A DNA stretch of 64,000 nucleotides from Diphasiastrum complanatum (GCA_029204225.1 CM055103.1:2942406-3006405), one strand, 5' to 3'; positions 1 to 11,050 are shown, counted from the stretch's first letter. Notes: generated by a model not told the origin, from the letters alone. Translations and numbers: made by a program.

Positions 1-515
1 TAAATTCCTATTCTTCCTCTCAGCCACTCCATTTTGTTGTGGGGTCCTTGGTGTTGTATACTCTCTCTTGGTTCCATGCTCATCACAAAAGGCCTTGAAC
101 TTGGTAGATGTGTACTCTCCACCATTGTTACTCCTTAAGCACTTTATCCTTGTGGAAAATTGGTCCTCCCTTGCATTCTTGAACTTAACAAAGACATCAT
201 ACATATCATCCTTGTTCTTTAGTAAGTAGATCCAACAAAATCTACTAAAATCATTAATGAAAGTTACATACATCTTAGCTCCACTATTGCTAATTGTGGT
301 AATTCCATGAATATTCGAATGTACAATTTGAAAAGGCTTTGTAGATCTAGATGTATATTTAGCATAAGGTAGTCTATGTGACTTTGACAAAGCACAAGAC
401 TCACAAACATGATTGATTCCACTTAAGGAACTTGGAAGGCCTATCACAACCTTCTTTCTAGCCATTACCTCCAATGACTTGAAGTTGAGGTGTCCCATCC
501 TTCTATGCCAAACCT
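1..515 (-). pseudogene. copia integrase core, duplicated copy 1 (element A)
   Basis: Minus-strand remnant of the integrase core. The motif NGVAERKNRN, which carries the catalytic Glu in this family, is at the extreme left edge. It is preceded in the coding direction by the GAG-pre-integrase region (HLNFKSLEVM) near 500. Most of this stretch is repeated almost unchanged at 829-1257. It is not functional, being part of a rearranged element. Confidence 0.7.
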
Positions 516-575
516 TTTGAATAGATATTTGCTCTTTTGCAACACATCCAACTTGGTTAGCAATAACTCAAGCAT

Positions 576-890
576 CTAGTTTGAACAACTTTTCTTGCCT
601 TTTACCTTTTCCAGTAAGACATCCTTGATTTTGATCATACAAGCATCTCCATCAAACTCAACCTTGAGGCCTTTACGTAGCATTTGACTCACACTAAGAA
701 AATTCTCGGTAATAGATGGAATAAACAAGACATCCTCCAAATGAGCATTCCTATTTGTAGAGAAATAAATAAGAATTGTGACAATCCCTTTGATTGCACT
801 TTCACATAAATTCCTTTGATTGCACTTTACTCTTGGTCCCATGCTCATCACAAAAGTCCTTGAACTTGGTAGATATGTACTCTCTACCAT
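576..890 (-). pseudogene. chimeric protease/integrase fragment at the duplication join
   Basis: A short minus-strand frame reads the region downstream of the protease (EDVLFIPSITENFLSVSQML). It begins with residues from the integrase copy across the duplication boundary. It exists only because of the 765-bp duplication and is not expected to make a working product. Confidence 0.5.
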
Positions 891-1257
891 TGTTACTCCT
901 TAAGCACTTGATCCTTGTGGAAAATTGGTCCTCCCTTTCATTCTTGAACTTAACAAAGACATCATACACTTCATCCTTGCTCTTTAGTAAGTAGATCCAA
1001 CAAAATCTACTAAAATCATTAATGAAAGTTACATACATCTTAGCTCCACTATTGCTAATTGTAGTAATTCCATGAATATCCGAATGTACAATTTGAAAAG
1101 GCTTTGTAGATCTAGATGTATATCTAGCATAAGGTAGTCTATGTGACTTTGACAAAGCACAAGAAACATGATTGATTCCACTTAAGGAACTTGGAAGGCC
1201 TATCACAACCTTCTTTCTAGCCATTACCTCCAATGACTTGAAGTTGAGGTGTCCCAT
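802..1257 (-). pseudogene. copia integrase core, duplicated copy 2 (element A)
   Basis: A 151-codon frame covers the GAG-pre-integrase start (MGHLNFKSLEVM), a Cys of the HHCC zinc site (SCALSK) and the first catalytic Asp (HSDIHGI). The second catalytic region reads RSNNGREY. The family normally has RSDNGGEY, so the second catalytic Asp is Asn and a Gly is Arg here. This copy is predicted to be inactive. Confidence 0.8.
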
Positions 1258-1326
1258 CCTTCTATGCCAAACCTTTTGAATAGATATTTGCTCTTTTGCA
1301 ACACATCCAACTTGGTTAGCAATAAC

Positions 1327-2118
1327 TCAAGCATCTAGTTTGAACACCTTTTCTTGTCTTTTACCTTTTCCAGTCAAGACATCCTTGATTTTGATCATAC
1401 AAGCATCTCCATCAAACTCAACCTTGAGGCCTTTACGTAGCATTTGACTCACACTAAGAAAATTCTCGGTAATAGATGGAATAAACAAGACATCCTCCAA
1501 ATGAGCATTCCTATTTGTAGAGAGATAAATAGGAATTGTGACAATCCCTTTGATTGCACATTCACCATCATTGGCCGTGTAGATCACCTTTTTGTCATCT
1601 TCATATGCCAACAAAGTAGTGAAGTACTCTTTGTGAAAAGTCATGTGTGAACTTGCTCTACTATCAATCCACCATGGATGAAGATCTCCGTCATTAGCAA
1701 ACATACATGAAGACATCACAAAAGCATCATCATTTGCATTTTGAACATCCAAACCATCTTCATCATGAGTAATATTACCTTGCTTGTCTCCTTGATTTCT
1801 CTTCTTCTTGTAGCACTCACTTGCAAAGTGTCCTTTGATGCCACAATAGAAGCACTTAAGCTTTGATCTATCTTTCATTTTGCCATTTGAAGAAGCCTCC
1901 CCTTGATCTTGCCCTTTAGACCATTTACTTATGCTTTTGCCTTTGAATTTGCCCTTGATGAACATAGCCTCCTCTCCATCTTGAGATGTTGATGAAGATT
2001 CACCTCTTGCTTGAAGCCTATATTCTTCATTGATCAAGATCTCTTGAAGATCAATAAAACTTGGCAAAGTCTGTTGAATGGCAAGACTTTGTACAATGTT
2101 AGCATGAGAATCCAACAA
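1327..2118 (-). pseudogene. copia gag C-terminus, zinc knuckle and protease (element A)
   Basis: A 263-codon open frame holds a CCHC knuckle, CFYCGIKGHFASEC, at about residues 88-101. The aspartic-protease motif follows as WWIDSRASSHM. The family motif is DSGASSHM, so the Gly after Asp-Ser is replaced by Arg, which probably inactivates the protease. The basic segment before the knuckle (KGKFKGKSISK) is typical of copia gag. Confidence 0.85.
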
Positions 2119-2585
2119 TCCATTAAGAATAACTTTAACAAGCTCTCCTTAATGCTCTCATCAATGCAAGCTAACTCATCAATCAAAGTCTTTACTCTCA
2201 AAACAAAAATATTAGGACTTTCTTCATTCTTTTGCAAACATTGAAAGATTTTTCTTCTTAGAGTCAACATTCTAGAAGTAGACTTGGATTCATAAAGCTT
2301 CTTTAATGAATCCCAAGCATCCTATTATGAAGTAGTCTTACCAAATTCCTTGAGAAGTTCATTGGTAACATTCATCTTAGTCATGTGTAGAGCTGTTTTT
2401 GCCCTCTTGTCATACCTCATTTGTTCTTGTTGTGTTACCTGCCTCTCCTCCAAACCTACAAATATATCTAAAACATCATTCATCTCAAGAAGTGATTCTA
2501 TCCTCACTTTCCATAATGACTCAGTTGCTTGAGGTAAGCCTATGACTCTTTTGAAATACAACAAAAGTTTCCAAAAAGAAATCAC
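2034..2585 (-). pseudogene. copia gag N-terminal region (element A)
   Basis: Two overlapping frames (2325-2585 and 2034-2270) together read a UBN2-type gag: SLWKVRIESLL, then KTALHMTKMNVTNELL, then FVLRVKTLIDELACI. Order and spacing match the gag of elements B and J in this window. A stop and a frameshift near 2270-2330 separate the pieces. Confidence 0.8.
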
Positions 2586-3083
2586 AAAGGTATGGAACCT
2601 CTCAATTCTCTTCTATCACTTCTATCTAGCAAATCAACACATAAAATGTAGAAATCTTGACCAACCTATGATCTATGCTCAATCTAATAACTCTTGCCAC
2701 TTCCTAAGATTGAAACACACTCAAATGAAGTTCAATAACCTCAAAATATAGAGATCCAATCAAAACTAGGGTTTTGACAAAATCACAAAATATTGATTAT
2801 TTCAAATTCTACATGCAATTGCCTAAAACTTGATATGCAATCTTGGAGCATCAAGTGAGACCTATCTAATGCATCTAAAATTGGCTATTTCTAGTAAGTG
2901 TGGTGTGAAATCGGAATTCATCAAGTTCTATAACCTAAAATGAGTTTTGATCTACAAAAGATCCAATCTACATATTCAAGAAACTCGATTTTTGGATAGA
3001 AATCAATCTAGCATGCTCTAGCATTGATATCTTCACCAAATCCTTGATAGATGTACTTAATACTTTCACAACCTGCAACAAAA

Positions 3084-3095
3084 GCTCTGATACCA
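3084..3095 (-). promoter_or_regulatory. primer-binding site for tRNA-iMet (element A)
   Basis: The plus strand reads GCTCTGATACCA, the complement of TGGTATCAGAGC, which pairs with the 3' end of initiator tRNA-Met. It marks the join between leader and 5' LTR; the LTR begins at about 3099 with TGTGACGAA on the plus strand. Confidence 0.85.
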
Positions 3096-3523
3096 TCATG
3101 TGACGAATTTCAGATCAATTAAGATCCAAATTTATAAAATGATCTTTGGTTAGAAATAAATCAAATCTACCAATCTTGCCAATGTGAAAAAATCAACATC
3201 TACTCAATGAAAGAGATGAAAACTCACTAAGAACTAGATAAAACATCAAACATAAGATATGATGAAGTTGCTGTCCATACAAAAAATAGAAGCTACTATA
3301 TTTCACACGTGTGGATCTGAAAATAATATAAAATAAGCATTCTACACACAAAATTGCAAGATATCACCAATACAGTGCACCAATGGATAGTAGAACGCAA
3401 AGAGAACCATGCTTAAGCATGAATGAGACTACATCACTTGAGAAGTTTGTAAATTTTTTGAGTGGATCCTTTGGTATGCATACAAAGTGAAGATCAGCCA
3501 AGGGATCCATCATAGCAGCACCC

Positions 3524-4264
3524 TCACCATATCCATGATAAGATCTCTTTGGTAGAGATCTCTTGCCAATGCCTTTGAAGAGTGCTCCACCAATATGCGA
3601 CTATGATCATGGGCTTCCTCCATGCTTGATGATGATCTTCGCTTTGAAAGTTCCACTTGCATGATGGATGCACCATAAATAGAGAAATTTGAGGCTTCCA
3701 AGCCTCATAAGGATCATGGAGATCAAGATCATAAGATGTGAAACAATGACGATTATCAAGATTATGCCTTCTAGCTTGACTAGTCCACATACAATGAACT
3801 ATATCCATGATGGATCTAATCTTGATATCAAAGACTATCTTGATCTTTTTTAGGCTAGTTACTCTCTCAAGGATGTAAGTGTCCACTTTGGATGCTTCAC
3901 TTAATCTCAAGAGGAGTTTACAATTTGCCTCAAAACATGTGAAAACATGATTTTCAAAAAAGTGAGTGCCAAGCTCAATCTTGTTCTTACTAGAACCAAG
4001 AGAATACTTTTGACAATACAATATCTTGCTTTCAAAAAGTATTGGAAACACATCTAAGTCAATAATGACAAGAAAAATGTCCATACCATAAGCATCATAC
4101 AAAACTAGTATAGCTTTTCTTGAACTTTGAGATCCAAAAAATTCAATGAAGTAAGATAGCATTTCAAGCAAAGGAAGAGAAGCATATATGAATGTGTTGT
4201 AGTAGATACAACATGAAAGATGCCCCTCTTTTCCATGTAAGGTGAGCCATAAAGACTCGGCCAT
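3524..4264 (-). CDS. unrecognised ORF at the 3' side of element B
   Basis: A 246-codon frame opens with MAESLWLTLHGKEGHLSC. I recognise no copia reverse transcriptase or RNase H motif (no YVDD, no KARLVAKG) in any minus-strand frame here. It sits where pol would be in an intact element. It may be 3' untranslated sequence that is open by chance, or captured foreign sequence. Nothing visible supports a function. Confidence 0.2.
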   Translation of the reverse strand: MAESLWLTLHGKEGHLSCCIYYNTFIYASLPLLEMLSYFIEFFGSQSSRKAILVLYDAYGMDIFLVIIDLDVFPILFESKILYCQKYSLGSSKNKIELGTHFFENHVFTCFEANCKLLLRLSEASKVDTYILERVTSLKKIKIVFDIKIRSIMDIVHCMWTSQARRHNLDNRHCFTSYDLDLHDPYEAWKPQISLFMVHPSCKWNFQSEDHHQAWRKPMIIVAYWWSTLQRHWQEISTKEILSWIW

Positions 4265-4270
4265 GCATCT

Positions 4271-5518
4271 TCAAGATCTTCTTGAAATCATATGAAGAAG
4301 AAACTCCTCCTCACACATTGGCCCCATCATAACTTGAATACCTTCAAAAAAGATAACTTGTGATGCTTCTTGAGAAGCCTTGATCTCGGCCACTTCCAAG
4401 ATTGAATCTTCATGCAATGTGACATCTCTATTCACAATCACTTTTGAAATAGAGAGTGTAAAGACACTAAAGGCCTCCTTGATGGATGAGTATCCAAATA
4501 TGATCCATGAGCTTGGATCATCCTTCCTTCTTGTTTCCAAGAGAATATGTGCAAAGCAAGCACTACCAAGTTCACTAAGGTGATCAACCTTAGGCTTCAT
4601 CTTGAATAAAACTTCATATGGTGCTGTTCCTTCAAGAGCTCCAATACTCCTCAAAGCTTTGATCTTCAATGAGAATTTCTTCTCAACATATGCTTTGAAT
4701 AATAAGGAATAATCATACACCATAATACTTGAAGAGAGAAGATATGTGCATCTTGTGTGATCATCCTCCTTTGAAATATTGGACATATAAGAAACATCAA
4801 GAGAGTTTGAACTCTCACTTGGATCCAATTTGTAGATGCCTTCAAATCTTGATCCATATGCAAGGATCTCACCATCCTTCTTAATCACACAATTGTCAAT
4901 ATTGAAATTGACATCAAAGCCACTATCAAGAAGTTGGCCAACACTTAAGATGTTCTTTGTAAGCTTTGGGACAAAAAGAACATTGTTGAGAAAGAGATTT
5001 TTAGAAGATGCAAGCTTCAAGGGAATAATCCCTACTCCTTCAATATTGCACTCATGCTTGCTTGCAATGTATATGGTCTTCTTGACTCCATCATAAGGCA
5101 TAATAGATGAAAAAAAGTGCTTGGAGCCACACATATGTGAAGATGCTCCACTATCAATATACCATGAGTCATCCTTGTTGAAGGTGGAAGAGGAGAAGCT
5201 TGATGCCATAAGAGAGCCTTCTCCATCACTTGCAATATAGTCTTCTTTCTCATTGGCGATGTTGGCTTGATTGAGTTGATTCTTCTTCTTGAAGCAATTG
5301 GTGGCATAATGGCCTTTCTTGCCACAATAAAAGCACTTGATCTTCTTCTTCTTGAGATTTGAAGTAGAAGCATGAGAGGTATCCTCCTCCTCCTCTCCAT
5401 CTTGGTCTTTAGCTTTGTCATTAGAGAAGTGATGGTGTTTCTTCTTACTCCTCTCTTTGTGCCTGGCAAATAGAACTTTGCCATCATCATGATTGAGTGA
5501 TAGCTTGTCCATCCTCAA
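4271..5518 (-). pseudogene. copia gag end, zinc knuckle, protease and deleted integrase (element B)
   Basis: A 415-codon frame carries the CCHC knuckle CFYCGKKGHYATNC near residues 62-75 and the intact protease motif WYIDSGASSHM near 118-128. Soon after KLDPSES the reading jumps to KIKALRS and then GTAPYEVLFKMKP. The GAG-pre-integrase segment and catalytic core are therefore mostly deleted, while the C-terminal integrase region remains in frame. It is in the same frame as the gag piece at 5540-5722, one stop codon apart. Confidence 0.8.
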
Positions 5519-5539
5519 GAGTTTGTACTCTTGTCTTGA

Positions 5540-6093
5540 TTATTCAGAAATAAGCACACTTTGAAGGGCCTCCAAACTTGGTAGCTCCTCCTTAATGGCA
5601 TAGGATTGGACAAGGTTGTCATATTCATCTCTCAAGCCATTGAGAATGACTTGGACTAGCTCACTTTGATTGATTGAGTCACCAATACATGCAAGCTCCC
5701 TATGAATATCCTTGATTCTCAAAACATAATTAGATGCACTCTCATCACTCTTTTGACTACTTTGGAATATTTGATTTCTAAGAGTGAGGAGGTGTTCTTA
5801 GCCTCATAGATGGACTTGAGACAATCCCAAGCTTCCTTGGATGTAGAACAATCACCAATCTCTCTCAATATCTCATTAGAGACATTCATCTTAATGTAGT
5901 GGAGAGCCATCCTAGCTCTCTTATTGTATTTTTGTACGTCTTGAAGGACTTGAGGCTCCTCCTCAATCCCAAGTACAATGTCCATCACATCTTGGAGTAT
6001 CAAGATGGACTCCATCCTCAACTTCCATATTGAATAATTGGAAGTAGACAATCTCTCACTTGGTTGCAACAAGTATGAACTCATTGAAGTCAT
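5540..6093 (-). pseudogene. copia gag N-terminal region (element B)
   Basis: The gag start MTSMSSYLLQPSERL and the conserved SIWKLRMESIL and ALHYIKMNVSNEIL segments are in 5719-6093. A one-base frameshift near 5760 moves the reading to 5540-5722 (IKDIHRELACIGDS). An in-frame stop at 5540-5542 then precedes the downstream frame. Layout matches the intact gag of element J. Confidence 0.85.
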
Positions 6094-6838
6094 GTAAAGT
6101 GGAGATAAATAAAAGTGATGAACAAAAAATGTTGCTTCTCTCTCACTATAGGATCCAATAATGGTGTGCTACCATCTCCTATGCAAGATCTTGCAATAAA
6201 CTGTGAGATGATTCTCACTAGCTATCTCAATCTCTCCAAAACTAGATTTACTTCACATCAAATGATGGAGTATGGACAAAGTTAGGATCAAACACTCTTA
6301 GCACGTGTGAAATACACTAAGAAACCAAATTTGACTCAAATACAATGATATTGCATGAAACAAAATGGCTAAGATCTCAAAACAGTGCCTAGATCACATA
6401 TGGATGAGATTGGTAAGCATTCAACTGTGATTTTGGATCAAACAAGCAATCTCTTGACCAAACCAAATGTGTCCACCCAGGTCTAGGTACCCTACCTAAC
6501 CCTCTTCAAAAGCTTATAACTTTTGATTGGCACAACCAAATGGAATGAAACTAATTGCATCAGAAACTAGACAAAAATAGCTTCAAAACAAGCTATCTAG
6601 CAAGATAAATGGATCAAGCATGAGAGAGAACTTCCAAACTGAATTTGGATATTCCTCACACGTGTTTGAGCACCTGATTCTGTACAGTACCAGGTCAGAC
6701 CCAATCAATGTCCTTTTGATCTCTTTTGATCCAAAATTGAACAAGATAGCTAGGAAAATGGGCCTTGACAATTTCTAGCTCAAGAATGATGAAAATTTTT
6801 CACTTAGATGGATCAAAATGCATGGTAACCTTAGGTAG

Positions 6839-6850
6839 GCTCTGATACCA
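6839..6850 (-). promoter_or_regulatory. primer-binding site for tRNA-iMet (element B)
   Basis: GCTCTGATACCA on the plus strand is the complement of the tRNA-iMet primer site. The 5' LTR starts three bases further right. Confidence 0.85.
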
Positions 6851-6853
6851 TAT

Positions 6854-7508
6854 TGATTTTACACGTGTGGATTGTCCACTACATGTACTTGTGATCTCCT
6901 AAGGTGTGTAGATGCACCAAGATCAAGACTAGATTGAGATTCAAGATCTATCTTTGATTCTATGGCAAACACACACTACTACATGCATTCAATCACTTCC
7001 AACTCTTACTCACACGTGCGGGGAGTGTTCCAAAAGTATTCTAAGTAAAAACAAGCTGCTCTCCTCAGGTAGAGAGAGAAAAACCATCATGAGCTCTTGG
7101 GTAGAGAGAGAAAGCTAGAAATTCAATGACACTCAAAATCCACTCAATCTCAAAATCAATTAGATCCAAAATGAGGAGTACAATGATACTAGTAGATTCA
7201 TGAGCTACCACTATGCTTAAATATGATTGGATCACACTTTGCCACCTCTTAATCCTATTGGACCATTGATCCATGCACCTCTAAATTCTATTGGACCATT
7301 TTCAAGCAAACCTCAAATTCTATTGGACCACTCATGGTTCCACCTCTAAATGCTATTGGACCTCTTAAATTTCATCAAACAAAAGAATTACACTTGTCTA
7401 CACTCTAATTGGCACAAGTTTGGCCTCCTACTCTATTTTGGCTCAATAGTGGCATTACAAGTGGAAATGGATAATTTGCCATCTATGCCAAATTTGACCC
7501 TATCAACA
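6854..7508 (-). repeat. 5' LTR of copia element B
   Basis: On the minus strand the repeat begins TGTTGATAGGG and ends TAAAATCA next to the primer site, about 655 bp. It contains CACACGTGTG-like motifs near 6861 and 7011; a further copy lies just outside near 7583. The outer boundary is chosen from the TG...CA ends, because no second LTR is present to confirm it. Confidence 0.6.
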
Positions 7509-8458
7509 TCCTACACCTAAATGCTTGACTATGAAATTCTATGAGACCCCTATCAAACATTTTTATTTACTTTACAATTCTCCACACGTGGGAACATCCT
7601 CCACACATGTGAGATTCACTTACAAACTTCTATCAGAAAAAATACCAAACTAGATTTTTGTCAAATTTTCACAACCCTAACCCTAGTTAATAAATGAAAG
7701 AGATTTAGCACCCTGCGTGCATAAGTCCAACCCGATGATCACATAGTTATTTGATAATTAAGAAGTCAATAAAAGGATTTTAGGCATTTTTGGAGACTTT
7801 TAGTGTTGCGGGCCTAAATGTTAAGTTAGTGAATAAAGTTGGGACTCCCACTGAAATTAGTTCAAATTCATATTCGAATTGATTCTCTCCAATTATTGAA
7901 TGAGTTTCCACTCTTTTTTAAATTTGAATAGTTAGGGATGTAGAAATGGACCAATAGGATTTTGAGGCCAAGGTCCTCCTCTCCACTATAAATAGGGACA
8001 AACTCAAGTTATTCCTTATGTTTCCATCTTCATTTAAATATAAGCAGATTGGTTCTCTTATGGAATGGATATATGAATGTCTTTGCTCTCAATCTCTATT
8101 CCTTCATCTTTCATGCTTTTATTGTATTTGCTAATTGATTGGATTTGAATGTTATTGGAATAGCTAATTCTTATGCTTTTTGTGAGAGAGAGGAGGAGAG
8201 AGAGAAAGAGTAAGCTATTATCATTGTGTATCTTAGGGTTAATGGTTGTAGTGTTAATGCTTAGGTTTAATGAATGTTAGTTAGATGTGGATCTTTCATA
8301 CATGCTACCAACTGGTGGAATCTAAGCTTTAGTTACAACCAATTTTACAAGATTTGTACTACTTTTGTAATGTTTACATGTTTCTAAAACTTTTGAGTAC
8401 CAAAGACTAGTACTATTTGAACCTATTGTGTAACAATTTTGATTCTCCAGAGTACTAA
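7509..8458. other. non-coding stretch with one LTR-like promoter patch
   Basis: No convincing coding sequence. A TATA box (ACTATAAATAGGGAC) lies near 7985 on the plus strand, preceded by AT-rich DNA and followed by a pyrimidine-rich patch. That order is common in LTR U3/R regions, so this may be the remnant of a solo LTR, but I cannot define its ends. Confidence 0.4.
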
Positions 8459-9112
8459 TTAAGGTTCTTGTACTTCTTCATCATCAAAACCTGACGCAAC
8501 TTCTATAAAGATCTTCACAAACAATCCCCTGTTGTCCACTAATGTCTCAGAGGGACATAATGGCAACGTGCAAATGTCACATTTACTGCAGTCCCCAAAC
8601 AAACATTTTTTTGCATGGTATTCTGAATTAGGATGCTTTGCACATAAAAGTGATTCCCACATATCGCTAATGCTGGGACAAACAGATTGGTTTGCCTTGC
8701 AAATATCCGATTCTTGAATTTTGCAGCAAATGAAACACACATAGGCATGATCCTTTCCATGATGACCAAACATGTTTGGTCTCATATGATTAAACGCCTC
8801 CTTCAAATATATCATTTGCATATGGTACACACAACAACAAGTGTACCGCTCCTTCAGTTTCTGGACAAAATAAGGCTTCAACATCTCAAAGCATCTAAGA
8901 GATATTTGCACGTCTAGGTGAGCCCTTTTAAATTTTTGGAATAGCTCGACATGTGGCCTAAAAAGCTTACAATTTATAAAAGAACAAGTCATTGTTAACA
9001 TCTTCAAAGTGAATTTGAGAAGCATTCTCGTTACCATTGATTTATATTCAAGAAGTCTTATCGTGTCACAAGTAGAAAGTACCAACAAGTAGTACCAAAG
9101 CATCATATACAT
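8459..9112 (-). CDS. Cys/His-rich protein fragment, probably from a mobile element
   Basis: A 217-codon frame whose C-terminal two thirds is rich in Cys and His: CCCVYHMQM, CFICCK, SLLCAKHPNSEYHAKKC, then FGDCSKCDICTLPLC. The spacing suggests several zinc-binding clusters. I have an impression of a similar Cys-rich family (CxCxYH followed by CPxxPEHEYxxxxC) being repeated in genomes of non-seed plants, but I cannot name it. No start-codon context, intron signal or neighbour supports a host gene, and repeats flank it. Treat it as a fragment of unknown function. Confidence 0.45.
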   Translation of the reverse strand: MYMMLWYYLLVLSTCDTIRLLEYKSMVTRMLLKFTLKMLTMTCSFINCKLFRPHVELFQKFKRAHLDVQISLRCFEMLKPYFVQKLKERYTCCCVYHMQMIYLKEAFNHMRPNMFGHHGKDHAYVCFICCKIQESDICKANQSVCPSISDMWESLLCAKHPNSEYHAKKCLFGDCSKCDICTLPLCPSETLVDNRGLFVKIFIEVASGFDDEEVQEP

Positions 9113-9235
9113 GTAGTACCAAAGTATCGTACACAGGTTATCGTGATACCAGAATGGTAGAAAGTTCCAACAAGTAGTGCCAAAGCATCATATATAGGTA
9201 GTACCAAAGTACCAAACATGCGTGACGTGGCTTCT
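9073..9235. repeat. 85-bp direct duplication
   Basis: TAGAAAGTACCAACAAGTAG at 9073 recurs at 9158 with three changes, and the following bases also match (CCAAAGCATCATATA). Period is 85 bases, two copies. It lies at the 5' edge of the Cys-rich frame. Confidence 0.75.
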
Positions 9236-9329
9236 AGGCTACATTTCAAAAGGAAAATTTTCTTCTTCAAGATGGCAAATGGTGATTCATTACAAAATCA
9301 CATCAACTAGTTCAAGAACTTGCTGCAAC

Positions 9330-10025
9330 AAATGGCCACTATCGGATCAGTCATTGACGATCAAAACACAGTAATGACACTACCTTCAAGCTTGCCAAGT
9401 GCTTACGAGAATTGGGTGACAATCATTTCGACACACCGAGATCTAACTCTTTCAAGAGTCATTTCAATGTTGTTACAGGAATAATATCGAAGAAAGGGTC
9501 CTCTAGTGCAAGCTCGAATAGGCATAAAGAAAAGGTCTAAAATAGAAGTCGAATTAGAAGTTGACCCAAAGTCAAGAGTAGTCGAATCTACTAACAAACA
9601 AGAAGCTATTCTGTAGATACTATCAGCGAACCAACAATGACATTCAAGATTGTCAGATACTAAAAGCCAAGAACAATACAAAGGACAATCAAATAAACAA
9701 GCAAATGCAGTTGCAAAGGTGTCTCACCCTACTCCAAAAGTGGACCATGATGCATTCATGAAAAATCATCAAGAAGCATATGATGATAGCTCTCGGTTTC
9801 TTGACTCCGGAGCCACTCAACATATGACTAGCCATATCAGTTGTTTTTAGTCCTATATGCCTTATAGTACCAAGAACTATGTTCACCTTGGTGATAATAA
9901 CACACATGCTATCAAAGGTGAAGGTACAATAAGACTAAGATTTCCAAATGATCGATTCAGGCTATTGTTAAATGTCCTTTATGTACTAAATCTTTCTACA
10001 AATCTACTCTCTAAACTTAGAAATT
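9330..10025 (+). pseudogene. copia gag C-terminus and protease (element C)
   Basis: Plus-strand reading gives SLPSAYENWVTIIS (gag end), several stops, then SRFLDSGATQHMT at about 9800-9835. The latter is the copia aspartic-protease active site with an intact DSG. It is followed by YVHLGDNNTHAIKGEGTI and LLNVLYVLNLSTNLLS, the expected protease C-terminal half. Confidence 0.75.
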
Positions 10026-10052
10026 AAAGTAGAATTTGAATTAGACTAATGT

Positions 10053-10330
10053 AAAGTAGTCAATAGGATAAGCATGATTCTAGCACTCGAAAAGAGACAT
10101 GGGTATTTGTATAAATTAATTCATTGCTACTCTACCTCTAATCAAGCTCTTAATACCTCTTCTTAGATAAATAAAAGTTTAGTTTGGAATTACAAAGTAG
10201 TCAATAGGATAAGCATGATTCTAGCACTCGAAACGAGACATGGGTACTTGTATAAATTAACTCATTGCGACTCTACCTCTAATCAAGCTCTTAATACCTC
10301 TTCTTAGATAAATAAAAGTTTAGTTTGAAT
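10053..10330. repeat. 141-bp direct tandem duplication
   Basis: The unit beginning AAAGTAGTCAATAGGATAAG occurs at 10053 and again at 10194 with only a few substitutions. It lies between the protease and integrase remnants of element C. Confidence 0.9.
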
Positions 10331-10483
10331 TATGCTTCTATATCAGACATACCTAAACAGTCTATTGTGCTTGATTTCGACTATCCAGATGGGAAAGTCA
10401 AATTACATGTCTGCCAAAATTGAATAGTCAAACAATAATCTAGGAAGCCCTTTAGATCAAGTCAACAACATGTCAATAGAGAC

Positions 10484-11050
10484 ATGTTAGACAACATTTA
10501 GACATATGTGGCCTGATGCATAATCCTTCATTGAATGATGCAAAGTATTTTATTATTTTTATTGATGAATTTTTCAAAAGGACAATAGTGTATTTATCAA
10601 AAAAAAAATCAAAGACATTCAATCTCTTCAAAGCCTTCAAGGAGCATGTGAAGTAGGAGACTAGCAAGAAAATCAAAGCATTTTGGAGAGGAGATGTAGA
10701 TATTCATAAATCCACATCTGGATTTACATTCTTCCTCAACGGTGGTCCTATCTCTTGGAACAGTCGTAAGCAAACCTCTATTGTTCTTTTCTCTACGGAA
10801 GCAGAGTACATTGCTGCTTCTCAAGCTATTAATGAAGCATTTTGGTTAGAAAATTTACTGCCAGATATTAGTCTGAATCAGTACACCCCAAAATTGTATT
10901 TTGTGATAATCAAAGTGCTATTGCCTTATCGGCCAACCCTAGATTTCACGCTAGGAGTAAGCACATTTAGATTTGATATCACTATGTCAGGGTTAAGGTT
11001 CTCCACAAAGAGGTAAGCTTGACGTACTGTCGATCAAGGCATTCATGGAT
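10484..11050 (+). pseudogene. copia integrase fragment joined to RNase H (element C)
   Basis: From about 10508 one frame reads CGLMHNPSLNDAKYFIIFID and FFKRTIVYLSKKKSKTFNLF, the middle of an integrase core. After a stop near 10653 the sequence becomes RNase H: HKSTSGFTFFLNGGPISW and STEAEYIAASQA. After one more frameshift it reads CDNQSAIALSANPRFHARSK. All of reverse transcriptase has been lost between them. Confidence 0.8.

Larger units (their letters stand above)
64..1560. repeat. about 765-bp direct tandem duplication inside element A
   Basis: Bases about 64-799 recur at about 829-1560 with small changes; a 6-base difference lies near 395 versus 1163. The join carries two copies of CCTTTGATTGCACTTT, near 787 and 812, which suggests unequal or template-switch recombination. 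The duplication puts gag/protease-end coding in front of a second integrase copy. Confidence 0.85.
1..3450 (-). mobile_element. Ty1/copia element A, defective, 5' part with 5' LTR
   Basis: Minus-strand copia element that runs off the left edge. Reading right to left it has a 5' LTR starting near 3099, a tRNA-iMet primer site (3084-3095), gag, a CCHC knuckle, a protease-like motif and integrase. Reverse transcriptase and RNase H lie outside the window or are lost. The coding frame is broken by stops, frameshifts and an internal duplication of about 765 bp. The right boundary against element B is not visible to me, so the end is approximate. Confidence 0.8.
3500..7508 (-). mobile_element. Ty1/copia element B, internally deleted
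   Basis: Minus-strand copia element with a 5' LTR (6854-7508), primer site (6839-6850), gag and protease, then a short integrase tail. Most of the integrase core is missing, as are reverse transcriptase and RNase H. The 3' LTR is not recognised and the left limit is approximate. The element could only have moved with enzymes supplied by a relative. Confidence 0.75.
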
